Notes under the pieces: model-generated | Database searches by the model: none | What the model was told of the DNA's origin: nothing | The model's input: the letters and a program-made list of their open reading frames with translations, nothing else | Position numbers and translations under genes: made by a program | Shown here: positions 52,315 to 62,382 of the stretch, in pieces | Layout of the letters: the number at the start of each line of letters is the position of its first letter | Numbering within the stretch: the first letter of the stretch is position 1 | Source: Ustilago trichophora | Lineage: Eukaryota > Basidiomycota > Ustilaginomycetes > Ustilaginales > Ustilaginaceae | Assembly (NCBI GenBank): GCA_900323505.1 | Contig: OOIN01000006.1 | Coordinates: 248,001 to 312,000, forward strand | Length of the DNA: 64,000 nt | Direction: 5' to 3'

Positions 52315-52603
52315 TCCCTCCAATCACTGCAACCTTCCTTTCCTTCTCGCATCGGATCTTCTGAATCAACACCCTCTCACGCCTCTAACGACTGCTTGAC
52401 ATACCGCTGCCCGGTTATAAGGCGTCCTCAGGACGACATCTCTCATTATCATCAACATTTCAGTCCCACCGCTTCTAAGGACGCAGTTTCGTAGTTGGAC
52501 CGACTTTCTCGCCGGATGCACCGGTCTCCCATCAGCGCTCTCTGACCTATCTGCACCATCTTGTGTTGCCTTCTGAGACAGCCATCTCCTTTGCCTCGGC
52601 AGC
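51936..52603. other. Divergent promoter between CWC2 and the PP1-binding LRR gene, with CTCTCA array
   Basis: Includes an alternative in-frame CWC2 start at 52070 and a TCACTC hexamer microsatellite at about 52281-52314 in the likely leader of the downstream gene. No other gene recognised. Confidence 0.6.
52281..52314 (+). repeat. (TCACTC)n microsatellite
   Basis: About five units of TCACTC, ~290 bp upstream of the LRR gene start at 52604. Confidence 0.9.
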
Positions 52604-55600
52604 ATGTCGGCCGGGACTGGTCTAAACCATGAGGACCAAGACCTGACCGCCCAGGACCCACTCTTGTCCACACAGCCATCGCACGATGGAGCATCACAAG
52701 AGGTCAAACCTGATACTGCACTTGCATCAAAGCCATCCCAGCTTGGAAACACGCCGATACAAACTTCTTCAGCCAAAGCCGTCGCAATGTCTGCTGCTTC
52801 TGACGAAGCAGCAAGCCCCATTGTCCCCGGCGCATTCGGATCTTCCGGCGCCGCTCAACCATTATCCTCGTCATCCGAAGCGCCACTGTCCGAAGCCACG
52901 TCAGCAACGAAATCACAGCAGCACTCGGAAGACAAGCCTTTGCCTATCATTTCCGATCATGCTGCTCCGACCACCTCCCTCGACACCTCAGTAGGAACGT
53001 CATGGCAACAGCAGCAGCATCTAGCCAAACCTGGCCCTTCTTCTCCCGAGTCGGAGCTGGCTTCTTCCTTGATCACCGCCGTCAGCCCAGTACGTAGATC
53101 AGTCTACAAGCGCAAGTTGAGCTCCAAGCCAAAAGGTATCTTGAAACCTGCACCGCCTCCTCAGAAAGGCTTCTCCTTCCGCCGAGACATTCTTCAGAAC
53201 CTCAACACCCGTCTCGCCCAGCAGGGTGTCAATGTGCAGGTCCCAGTTCCTCAAGGCAGCACAGCTCAAGCTACTGCTTCCTACATCGGCGGCATGTTCC
53301 GCAAGATCGGTGGTATCGCTGCAGGTGCTGCCGCCAATGTGAGCGGATCCAATGCGTCTGCTGTTGGCGGTTTCCTGTCAAGCGACTCGCCCACCAAGCC
53401 CAACGGATCTGGCTTCTACCCTGCCGCCTATGATGCCAACAGGAGCACTAGCTCCATCGGAGGGTCATCAACCAGTGCTGCAGCCACCTCACTGCCAACA
53501 GAATCCGAAAACGGGTCTGCAACACCCTTTGTCAAGAACACTGTGGCCGAAGCTACCACTTCGGCTGCTCCGCTCAAAAAGGTCCAATTTCAAGTATCGC
53601 ACATGGCTGTGACATATCCCATCGCTGGCGCCGGAACACCCGAAGACGAAGATCTTACACGTCTACGCATCGAACGAGAGCATCGTCGCATGCTCAAGGC
53701 TCGGCGCGGCAAGCCATGGACACCAGAAGAGCTCGAAGCTCTCTATCGCGAATGTTGCCGAACGCGCGAAGAGCACCCACTCAAGAAGATGCGACTTGTC
53801 TTCCAGGAAGCAGCCCAGTCTTCACCACCTGCGCTCAAGACCATGGACCTTTCCTTTGTCCCGCTCGATCGTCACGCCGTAGAGCCAATCGCTGACCTGC
53901 TCAGTGTCGACTTTGGCCTCAACAAGCTCGTACTCGAGAACTGTGCACTTACGGACGACAGTGTCAAGTCGATCTTGCACGCGCTTCTGGTTTCTGGTAC
54001 CCTTCCAAACCTCAGCATCGCCAGCAACCGCAAGATCCGCTTCCGTGGATGGCGATTTGTCGCCATCTTCATGCGCAGAGCACGTGCACTGCGTTATCTC
54101 GATCTGTCGGAGAACTCGATTGACCGCACGTCACTCGAGCACCTTCTTGCCGTCATCACTAAACCGCCGGCTGCCGTAACGCAGCATCGTGCACCGCAAC
54201 GGCCAGGCAAGCAAGCAGCTAGCAATGGTATGGACAAGTCGACAGCAGATGGGCCCAAAGACAGGGCAAATGCTGGAGAGGACGGTGACGAGACCAACGA
54301 GGAGGACGGTGATAGTGACGATGAGTTCTTTGATGATTCGGGCGAGCCTCTGATGCCAACAGCACCATTGCTCCGCGATGTCTCGGACGATCCGGATCCT
54401 CCTACTTCAGCCATCATCTCGCTTCGTCTAGAGAACTGTGGTCTCAAAGCAGCCTCGCTCGAGATGCTGTCGCAAGCAGTCCGCTTCTCTGATATTCGAC
54501 ACCTCTCGCTCAGACGAAACAAGATTGGACAGCTCGCATCGGTCGCTTTGGCAATCATGCTCAAGGACTACCCCGATAGTGTTGCTTTGGATCCGAACAC
54601 TGCCGCTGCACAGAATCGGGATGGAAGGACCTACTTCGATTCGGATGCTGCTTCTTCTGCTGCTTCCGGCGGAATTGGTACAGATGCAGCAGACCGAAGC
54701 GGACGCATGCTGCGTCCCCATGACGCACAGGCAACTCCCGAACGCCGACCGCGCAGCTACTCTCCCGGTCTCCCCGAGGTTCCTGTTATCGTCTCCAGTC
54801 CAGGAGGTGGCATTACGTCGCGCAAGATGCCAGGCCAACACATTGCCAACGGAGCAAATGAGCCGAGACCTACCACTTTCTACGGAGCACACACAGAACA
54901 GCTGCAGGATGCCATGCAGACCAGCATCGAAGGTCCTGGCGGTGACCTTGACCTCCGCCTGACCGCACAAGAAAGACTCGACATTCGACGCAACTCGGCA
55001 CCCGGCCTAAGCGAAGAAGAAGCGATAGCGATCTATCAAGCGAAGCGGGCACGTAGGATCCTGGCTGACCTTCCACGCGTAGGCAATCTTCTAACACTGG
55101 ATCTCAAGTCGAACGACATCCGGGGTGGTGTTGTCTACCTTGCCCAAGTGCTCAAGAAGAATCGGACTTTGCGCGTGCTCAATCTTAGCGACAACAACAT
55201 CGAGATGCCCGGTCTGGTGGCGGTCGCCGAGGCGCTCAAGTACAACTCGACGCTCGAGACGCTTGACATGAGTCACAACCCTTGCTCTGGTTTGGAAGGT
55301 ATCACGACCCTCCGCACTGCATTTGCGCTCAACTCCAACCTCAAGCGGCTGTTCCTCAACGATACCGATCTTTCTTCCGAGGCTGCAATTGCCTTGGCCG
55401 AATTTCTTCCTGAAGCGCGCAGTCTGATCCATCTGGATCTAGCGGAAAACTTTGACATCGACATTGCCGGTGTCATGGCTTTAGCCGTGTCGCTGAGGAT
55501 GAATCGCAGCCTGCGATGCTTGGACCTCAACATTCCTCCCAACAACCCCGATTTTGCACGCTTGTCGCAGGAGATCCTCCAGAGCTGTGTCCGCAACACG

Positions 55601-56791
55601 GAGCTCGCGCAGCAACGAGCGAAGCAGAAGGGACTCAAACAGCCTATCGCCGCACCCATCTACAAATCAGTCGTCGCTCGGGCTGCGCGAGAGAACGACG
55701 AACGGCTCAAGGCCATCGAAACGGCCCGAGCAACTGCCATCTCGGCGGCAGCAGCGAAGGACCGTGCCGCAGTAGAAAGCTTGTTGACTGCGTCAACCGA
55801 GTGTCGCAACGTGCTGCGCGACTTGCTTTCCGGCGAGGAGAAGAGACAGCGCGAGGCGCCCGAGCAGAAAGTTACACCACCAGGCGAGTTTGTCGAGGAC
55901 CTCACACAGCAGAGTGCCAAACTTCGACGCAGGCTGGCCGACTTAGCATCTACAGTGGAGGAAGAGAGTTTGTTGGAGCGGATCTTGTCGATCCACGACG
56001 AGCTGGGAGATGTGTCGACGAGGTTGGAGAGGTTCTACAAGTACGGATCGACGCCGATCATTGACGTCCGAGCTTCCGAGGCGACGATTGGTGCATCGGA
56101 TCAGACAGCAGCCAAGGCATCGGGGATGCCGTCCATGCTGCACCTCTCGACTCCGGATCAGGCGGACATTGACTCGGGGTTGTCTTCTCCAGCGTTCTCG
56201 ATTGCTGATTCGGACGAATCGGACTCGGATGACAATGGAGAGGGCAAAGAGAAGCGTCGAAAAGCGGTCAAATCTGCATCGATGCCGGACAAAGGCAAAA
56301 AGACCATCACGGTGGGCGAAGGACCGCTGTCAGATATGATGGGTGGTCTTCGTATCAACACTGCCGAGCTCGAAGTCGGAGCTGATCGTGAGGACCCCAA
56401 CGAAGCCGAGGGCAGACTGCCACCTCGCTCTCCCACCGAAAATCTGGCCAAGGGACAGCTGAGCGAGGAGGGTGAGCTCTTCCGTAAGGCACGCAGTCTT
56501 GGGCTGGATGGACAGGATAGCGAGGATGAAGACGGGGCCGAAACCAGCAAAGACGGCTCTTCGGAATCGAAAAAGGATTTGGAAGAGTCGGTCAGCGGTG
56601 AAACGGCGGCCAACACTGAGCGCAACGCTTCCAACTCCCCCTCTATCGCTGCAACCCCACACGAAGCTGCAACTGGAGAAATGTTGGCTTCGGTTCACGA
56701 CGAGGAACGGAGCGGAGAGCAACTGCGCAAAGATCTGCTCAAGGTCGAGATTCCTCCCAAAAGCAGTGTCAGCTCGCCTACCGAGGCATGA
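52604..56791 (+). CDS. Leucine-rich-repeat protein with PP1-docking motif (PPP1R37-like)
   Basis: 1395 residues, one exon. The N-terminal ~320 residues are Ser/Ala/Thr-rich with a conserved-looking block (VYKRKLSSKPKGILKPAPPP, KGFSFRRDILQNLNTRLAQQ). At about residue 324, LKKVQFQVSHMAVTYP carries an RVxF-type protein-phosphatase-1 motif (KKVQF), followed by WTPEELEALYRECCRTREEH, which resembles the segment after the RVxF motif of vertebrate PPP1R37. RNI-type leucine-rich repeats run from ~residue 405 to 520 and again ~600-660 and ~830-980 (LTLDLKSNDIRGGVVYLAQV, LRVLNLSDNNIEMPGLVAVA, LETLDMSHNPCSGLEG). The two LRR blocks are split by acidic and Ser-rich insertions; the C-terminal third is acidic and disordered. 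Probably a PP1 regulatory or scaffold protein; this is inference from motif and order. Confidence 0.82.
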   Translation: MSAGTGLNHEDQDLTAQDPLLSTQPSHDGASQEVKPDTALASKPSQLGNTPIQTSSAKAVAMSAASDEAASPIVPGAFGSSGAAQPLSSSSEAPLSEATSATKSQQHSEDKPLPIISDHAAPTTSLDTSVGTSWQQQQHLAKPGPSSPESELASSLITAVSPVRRSVYKRKLSSKPKGILKPAPPPQKGFSFRRDILQNLNTRLAQQGVNVQVPVPQGSTAQATASYIGGMFRKIGGIAAGAAANVSGSNASAVGGFLSSDSPTKPNGSGFYPAAYDANRSTSSIGGSSTSAAATSLPTESENGSATPFVKNTVAEATTSAAPLKKVQFQVSHMAVTYPIAGAGTPEDEDLTRLRIEREHRRMLKARRGKPWTPEELEALYRECCRTREEHPLKKMRLVFQEAAQSSPPALKTMDLSFVPLDRHAVEPIADLLSVDFGLNKLVLENCALTDDSVKSILHALLVSGTLPNLSIASNRKIRFRGWRFVAIFMRRARALRYLDLSENSIDRTSLEHLLAVITKPPAAVTQHRAPQRPGKQAASNGMDKSTADGPKDRANAGEDGDETNEEDGDSDDEFFDDSGEPLMPTAPLLRDVSDDPDPPTSAIISLRLENCGLKAASLEMLSQAVRFSDIRHLSLRRNKIGQLASVALAIMLKDYPDSVALDPNTAAAQNRDGRTYFDSDAASSAASGGIGTDAADRSGRMLRPHDAQATPERRPRSYSPGLPEVPVIVSSPGGGITSRKMPGQHIANGANEPRPTTFYGAHTEQLQDAMQTSIEGPGGDLDLRLTAQERLDIRRNSAPGLSEEEAIAIYQAKRARRILADLPRVGNLLTLDLKSNDIRGGVVYLAQVLKKNRTLRVLNLSDNNIEMPGLVAVAEALKYNSTLETLDMSHNPCSGLEGITTLRTAFALNSNLKRLFLNDTDLSSEAAIALAEFLPEARSLIHLDLAENFDIDIAGVMALAVSLRMNRSLRCLDLNIPPNNPDFARLSQEILQSCVRNTELAQQRAKQKGLKQPIAAPIYKSVVARAARENDERLKAIETARATAISAAAAKDRAAVESLLTASTECRNVLRDLLSGEEKRQREAPEQKVTPPGEFVEDLTQQSAKLRRRLADLASTVEEESLLERILSIHDELGDVSTRLERFYKYGSTPIIDVRASEATIGASDQTAAKASGMPSMLHLSTPDQADIDSGLSSPAFSIADSDESDSDDNGEGKEKRRKAVKSASMPDKGKKTITVGEGPLSDMMGGLRINTAELEVGADREDPNEAEGRLPPRSPTENLAKGQLSEEGELFRKARSLGLDGQDSEDEDGAETSKDGSSESKKDLEESVSGETAANTERNASNSPSIAATPHEAATGEMLASVHDEERSGEQLRKDLLKVEIPPKSSVSSPTEA

Positions 56792-56960
56792 GTTATCAAA
56801 CCATCGAATATTTTTTATAGGGTATCTTGCAATTGTAACAGCATTCATTCGTCATTCACCATTCACCATTCACCATTCGTCACGAGGTTGAGATACATAT
56901 GCTGAGGCAATGAGGAGCACGTGGCCGTTCTAATCATGACACATGATCTGTTAGACAACG

Positions 56961-58874
56961 CTAAGCATCCTGAACAGCAGCATTGTGAGGAACCTGTATC
57001 GTCGGAGTGGCCACCTGATTTTTCACGAGATTCTTGTCCTTTGCTTGCAGCTCGATGAATCTGGCTTGTTCAAGCTTGCTCTTCTTGACGTCGAGTGGCC
57101 AAAGCAGGATGCAGCTGACGACAGAGAGTGGGAGGAGAAAGTAGAAAGGTGTCGAGGCGTTGCCCGTGTCGTCGGCGATCGCTTGGGTGACAAAGGGTCC
57201 GATAAAAGCGCTCGTTTTGCCAATGAGGGATGCAAGACTGAAAAATAGGAACTCACTGCCCTTTGGAATCACTTCGGCAAGCATTGTTTGGCTGTAAGCG
57301 TACCAAGGGCATACAAAGAGTCCATAGTATGCTTGGTAGGCGAAGATCTGATCCGCAAAAACAAAGGTCGGAAGGGGATTAGCATTTGTACGCACGGGAG
57401 TCGAGAAAGTGAATGTCCGAGGATGTAATTGAGAGATGAAACTTACCTCCCATTCATGATGGAACCCGAATCGCTGGGTCCAGATGCCGATAGCGCCCCA
57501 ACCCTGGAGCAGAATTGAAAACAAAATGACCCAACCGAACATGAACAGTGTCGAGAGCTTCCAACGCTTTTGGATCAACCAAAATGCATAGATTCCCACT
57601 GCCTGTGCCGCGATTCCGACAATGAGCAGCAGGTTGAGCTTGGTTGTGCTGAAGCTGACTACCTGATTTTGGATCGTTGAGATGACGGTAACGGTGGTAT
57701 TGAGTGCGTCGGAGAATAAAAAGTAGAAGGCGAGGTAGATCAAAGTCTGCGGTAGATGGCGGAGGTGTTTTGCGGCGGTGTAGGCCTGCATTGCCGCAGC
57801 AGTAAAGTAGTTTGTGCGTGGGGGGAGGGGCTGTCCGGGACGATGGCGTTCGAGTACAAACCAAGGAATGGCACAGATGACCCAGATGCCGGCGCTAAAG
57901 GCGACAACGGCGGAGAGTGCTTTCGTGTTGGAACGTTCGTCGCGGTCGGCGTGAATGCCATAGAGCATGCCTTGGATGACGGCTAGGACAACAAGTTCGC
58001 CGACCGAACAGACGGTAAAGGCCATGTTGGAGATACGGTTGATGGAGAGCATTTCGAGGACGCTATATTTCTCCGGTGTCATGCGGCCTTGGTCGAGGGA
58101 AGTCGATACTTGGACTGGATGCTCGGTGGCTGGAGTTGTGAATTTGTCATCTGCATCCTTGACATCCGTGTTTGCGGCTGAACTAGCTGAATCCTCGATG
58201 AGCTTCTGCCGTGCCTCTCGCATACGGGGCAGATCCCTCGCCAATCCGGGAAAGGCAGCTGTCCAGTAACTCAGGCACAGCTGATAACTGATGATTCCAA
58301 TCATGTATAATCCAATCGCAATCTGCCATTGATCCGGTTGCGTGACCCCCAACCAAGCAAAGCTAACCGCAATTGCCACGATGGTGGAAGCGATCAAGAT
58401 GTAAGGTCGATTCTTGCCATAGTCGGCAAAGCTTCCAATGGACAAGAAAAGCACCGCCTGAATGGCAAACGAGATTCCATTGCACAGCAGTACGATGCTC
58501 TCGACGGTCCGCTCTTTTCCTGCAAACATGAGTCGACAATCGGGTTGTCCGTCGTTGCCGCATTGTCCCAGGCCCAAATTGGTCGCTTGTTGCGCGAGAA
58601 GATTCTGAAATTGGGAAGGGGCAAAGTTGAACGGTCCAAGGCCACTGTTGCCAATGTAGTACACGTAGAAGGACCAGAGTTCGAGACGGCCGGTGACGAA
58701 GCGTGGGTCAGCGGCGGTGGGATCTTGACTGTTGGCGAGGAGGGCTGTTGCCAAATTTTGCGATTTGGTGGTGCCGCTGTTTAGGCTGGCGCTGTCGGTG
58801 ACGTGGGGGAGGGAAATCTGGTCATCGTCGTTGGGTGCTGGAAGCGCCGAGGGTGGGTTTGTTGCTTCAGACAT
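56961..58874 (-). CDS. Atg22-like vacuolar permease (major facilitator superfamily)
   Basis: Atg22 family proteins export amino acids from the vacuole after autophagy. Exons 57447-58874 and 56961-57347 give 604 residues. The intron (57348-57446) is 99 nt with perfect GTAAGT..CAG ends and has no stop, so unspliced mRNA keeps an open frame; removing it gives HHEWEIFAYQAYYGLFVCPW, matching the family, whereas retention inserts 33 unrelated residues. About twelve membrane helices follow ELWSFYVYYIGNSGLGPFNF; other landmarks are FADYGKNRPYILI, YQLCLSYWTAAFPGLARDLP, CAIPWFVLERHRPGQPLPPR, AEVIPKGSEFLFFSLASLIG and KTSAFIGPFV. A ~60-residue cytosolic loop after helix 5 contains VQVSTSLDQG. Start is ATG 58874; an in-frame ATG 62 codons upstream (59060) would add a hydrophobic leader and is less likely. 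Confidence 0.9.
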   Translation of the reverse strand: MSEATNPPSALPAPNDDDQISLPHVTDSASLNSGTTKSQNLATALLANSQDPTAADPRFVTGRLELWSFYVYYIGNSGLGPFNFAPSQFQNLLAQQATNLGLGQCGNDGQPDCRLMFAGKERTVESIVLLCNGISFAIQAVLFLSIGSFADYGKNRPYILIASTIVAIAVSFAWLGVTQPDQWQIAIGLYMIGIISYQLCLSYWTAAFPGLARDLPRMREARQKLIEDSASSAANTDVKDADDKFTTPATEHPVQVSTSLDQGRMTPEKYSVLEMLSINRISNMAFTVCSVGELVVLAVIQGMLYGIHADRDERSNTKALSAVVAFSAGIWVICAIPWFVLERHRPGQPLPPRTNYFTAAAMQAYTAAKHLRHLPQTLIYLAFYFLFSDALNTTVTVISTIQNQVVSFSTTKLNLLLIVGIAAQAVGIYAFWLIQKRWKLSTLFMFGWVILFSILLQGWGAIGIWTQRFGFHHEWEVSFISQLHPRTFTFSTPVRTNANPLPTFVFADQIFAYQAYYGLFVCPWYAYSQTMLAEVIPKGSEFLFFSLASLIGKTSAFIGPFVTQAIADDTGNASTPFYFLLPLSVVSCILLWPLDVKKSKLEQARFIELQAKDKNLVKNQVATPTIQVPHNAAVQDA

Positions 58875-61800
58875 GATTTGATGTGCTGGTGGAAGCGCGG
58901 CTTGCTGAAGCCGTGATGATGGTTGTCGGAAGGCTAAGAAGGACGGTGCAACAATGTACAGCAAGACTAAAAAGGATGACGGGCGATCTTCGCCAGGTCC
59001 CTGCAGCAGCACGCTACCGTATACCGTGCCAAAAGGTCTGCTCGTACAGCTCAGGTGCATCTGCCCGCGGTGTGGCGTTCAATACAAACACCCAGGCACG
59101 ATACTTTCCACGCGGGCCACAACCTTGAGCGAGACAAACGGCAGCGGCGGCAAGGCATCAGAAGAGCCGTCGGTGGTTGCGGGCGGGGCAAAAGAAATTT
59201 CTCAATGCGAAGCTTCGCTTAGCTCGCCCTTCTCGCCGAACCTTTGCAGCACGAAATGAATTCTGCTCAAACATCCAACAGAGACCAATAACTGAGTAGT
59301 CAATCGAACAAAGCCTTTCGATTGCAAAGTATGCGAGCTGCTCTGGAGAGCGGAGTGAAACGTTGCGGACCGAGCTGCAATACAAGAGGTGTCGTGTTTC
59401 CATCGAAGTGTGCAGGTCGCTGCCATACCTATCCGGGCTTTGAACTGTCAAAAAAGGAAAGGGCGGCACATGATCCGTATTCTTGGCCGAGCCACGGCCG
59501 AGATTTTGGTGGGGAGATTGTTAGGTTGTTGAAAATGTCAGGATCGCTCTCTCGCGCGACAACATACACACAGAGCCCTAAAAACAAGGGCAGGAATGGA
59601 GTCGCCGCTCTAAATTCGCCGAGAGACCTGCTTAAACCCCCCCGCTCTTCTTCATCGTTGGCGTAGTTGGTGCTTCTCTCGGTATGTACAACCCTCTTCT
59701 TGAGCAATTCTGGAAGGACAAGATATGTCAACACGAGCCTCTTGACATGAAATCAACAGGGAGAATGGGGTGGTCTGCTGGCGCAAGGGACTTGCTGGCA
59801 AGGTAAGACACCAAAACGCCTTGGAAGGGGTCTGAGGTGCGTGTGTGCGTATGTTGCAAGAGTGAGACAAGAAAAGAGGGGACCGTCGAGATCCAAGTGC
59901 AAAAGAGATGACGGTGTCTGCACGGCTTGCATAGCCCACGTTACGTCGGCTGGGATTGCCGACTTTCCAAGTCCTAATTCGCACACGCAAACAAAGAAAA
60001 ACAGACACAAAGAGAAAATAAAAATAAAAACAAAAGGCCGATGCAGAGCAATTCATGCCCCACGACGCACGAGTGCGAGCAAGAGAGAAAAAGAGAGTGA
60101 CACAAGGGATCTGGCATAGAAGGCAACGGGGACCGAGTTCTCATGCTTGCAAATGAGAATCTAGGGGCTCGTTAATCTCGTTGTCATCCATCTCGAATAC
60201 AGAGGCGATCATCGTCTCATCTTGACTCGCTATCACCATCTTCTATACCATACCTAGAACGGATTCAGACGACGACGTCGACGACTATCTATCTTGCTAC
60301 GCCCGTATTGCCATATCGACATTCGATAGACCAGAATCAACTTCCATACGCACCTTGTACCGCTCGAGCACGCTCACCTTCCACGCACTTCGAGGTCTAG
60401 ACGGATTTCATCACTCGCACACGCAGGCTGTCAACTCTATTCAGAAGCCATCAGCCTTTCGATCGCATAGATTGCGGAACAGCGAATTGTCGAGCTCCGA
60501 CCGTACGGATTTCGATCCCTTTGTTCCGCCACGCCGATTCAAGCTCGAACACCAGCACACTTTCCTTCTCAGTCCGATTCATCTTGGCACACAATGGGTA
60601 AGTGCAATTTCAACACCGATCCATTCATCGAATCATCCTTCGCGTCAATTAGCTCCTTCAGACAATCTGCAGCGGTGCAGCCAGACTTGTTTGGAAAAAG
60701 TCAGGGCGCTGGAAGGGCGCCATAGCCAGTCAAGTGGCAGACCGAAGCGCTGTAAAGTAGCAGCAAAGCGGTGTCTTTGGCTAAGCAACATGGCTAAGCA
60801 ACATAGCCAGATGCCGCGCTTAGCCGTAAAGGCCGTTGAACAAGGTTGTGCCCCGACCATCGACCCACCGTATGGCTAAAGCTTTGCTCAACATTAGGCT
60901 CATAACTTCGGCGACTTGGAGGAACGGTGCCAGCGGTCAGTGAGATCGCTTTCCGGTCTGCGGTGCGGTACATGGCCAAGTACGAGAGGCTATGCAGATC
61001 TGTCACATTGGCTCAGTCGTCTTACCCAGCTGCATTACGCCTAGCTTCGACAAGGAAGGCGAACCGGTCCATACGTCTCTAGACTAGAAAACACCACCCT
61101 GCATTGACTCTTCCAAGCCAGAAGCCGATCCCCAAAAGATGATCACCGCCAAGAACATGGGAATGCGGCGATCCTTCTTGGCGTGGCGGTGGACGAGGCA
61201 TAGCATGGCCAAATGGTCCAATGGATCTTGGTTTTGATGCCCGATGCTTAAATACCCAAGCGTCGAGATCGGCCAAGAAGGCAAGCGACGAGAAAGCCAT
61301 TTCAGGCCAAGCTCAGCCAAGCCTCGGATTGATGCAGTTCGAGGTGCAGGAAAAGCCAAACACGAAAAGGACTTTCTTTTTCTGTGTTCGGTGGATTGGA
61401 CAAGGCAGCTGAGCTGCATCGCCAATTCAAAATTAAAAAACAAAAAGAAAAAAGGAAAAAGGGGCTGGATGGCTGGCATTCCAACACTGCTCTCGAGTCC
61501 ACAAAAGATGGCGCGTCGGTGTGTTGTCGTGTTGCAAATCTCTTCCTCGGTCTCTTGATTTTCAGCCACTGCATCAGCGCTCTCTCGCTCTCTGGAATTG
61601 CAGCCTAAGTTAGGGTCGAGTTAGCTCGCAACAGGGGTGTGCGCGCTTGTGGCCCAACCCCCTGTTTTGCAGTCACTTGTGCACTCTCGGATACCAACCA
61701 ATATGGTAGAGACAGCAGAGAACCTGCATGCACCCGCGCACACACTCTCTCTCTCTCGGTCTCAGGCTCCGCTTTCGCTCTCTCTGCGCGCGATTGTTCG

Positions 61801-62382
61801 CTTGACCCATGACCTAGCTGTGCTCTTGTGCTGCACCCATCTCTGGCAACCCAAAAGCTGGCTTGCTTTTGAAACAGAGGGGTTAAAAAATAATAACACA
61901 GCACTTCGTTCACGATCGCCACGCTACCACTGCACCGCTTGCTTGGCCAGCTTGGCTTGCCTTTGTCCTCCTCTACTCTGCTGTGCGCCTCGTTGTTGCT
62001 TGATCTGGTTGTACTTCGCGCTCTTCCCCGCACCCTCGTCTTGTGTCCTTATTCTTACCATCGCTCGCTGTTGGGATCATATCTTCTAACTTCGATCACA
62101 CCTTTCCTATCCATTTTCACCTTCACTTTCGCACCTCTTCCGAACACTACAACCGGGTGGATCCGACGCCCTTCTCTCTGTCTTTTACACACACACACAG
62201 CCTACGGAGCATCCTCCAGACAGGCCGTATTGGCTGCTCTTTCCGACGTCATTACCGTCAGCCCCAACCCAGCCGACGACTCTCGCTCTTCCGGCTTCCC
62301 ACCACACTCGAATCACCCCGCCTACGATCCAGACTCGTCTTACAGCGGCCTACAACCTCTTTCCCACACAGTGCCTCCCACA
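58875..62382. other. Long intergenic region (3.5 kb) before Pal1
   Basis: No gene recognised with confidence. It contains an isolated ATGG followed by GTAAGT at about 60596-60605, typical of a first coding exon, after a C/T-rich leader-like stretch (from ~60180); no convincing second exon follows. A 13-bp direct repeat (GGCTAAGCAACAT, 60779-60791 and 60792-60804) lies downstream. From ~61700 the sequence becomes the C/T-rich leader of Pal1, with a possible leader intron acceptor (run of ACAC then CAG at ~62199). Frames of up to 174 codons lack domains. Confidence 0.4.
60779..60804 (+). repeat. 13-bp tandem duplication
   Basis: GGCTAAGCAACAT occurs twice back to back. Small, local; related GCTAAG and GGCTAA words occur within 100 bp on both sides. 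Confidence 0.8.

Noticed and set aside
58875..59060. Upstream start at 59060 for the ATG22-like protein
   Set aside because: The 62 added residues look like translated leader, and the family usually begins shortly before the first helix; the ATG at 58874 is preferred, though not proven.
61079..61569. 161-codon minus-strand frame before Pal1
   Set aside because: Poly-Phe from A-rich DNA and no domain; taken as chance.
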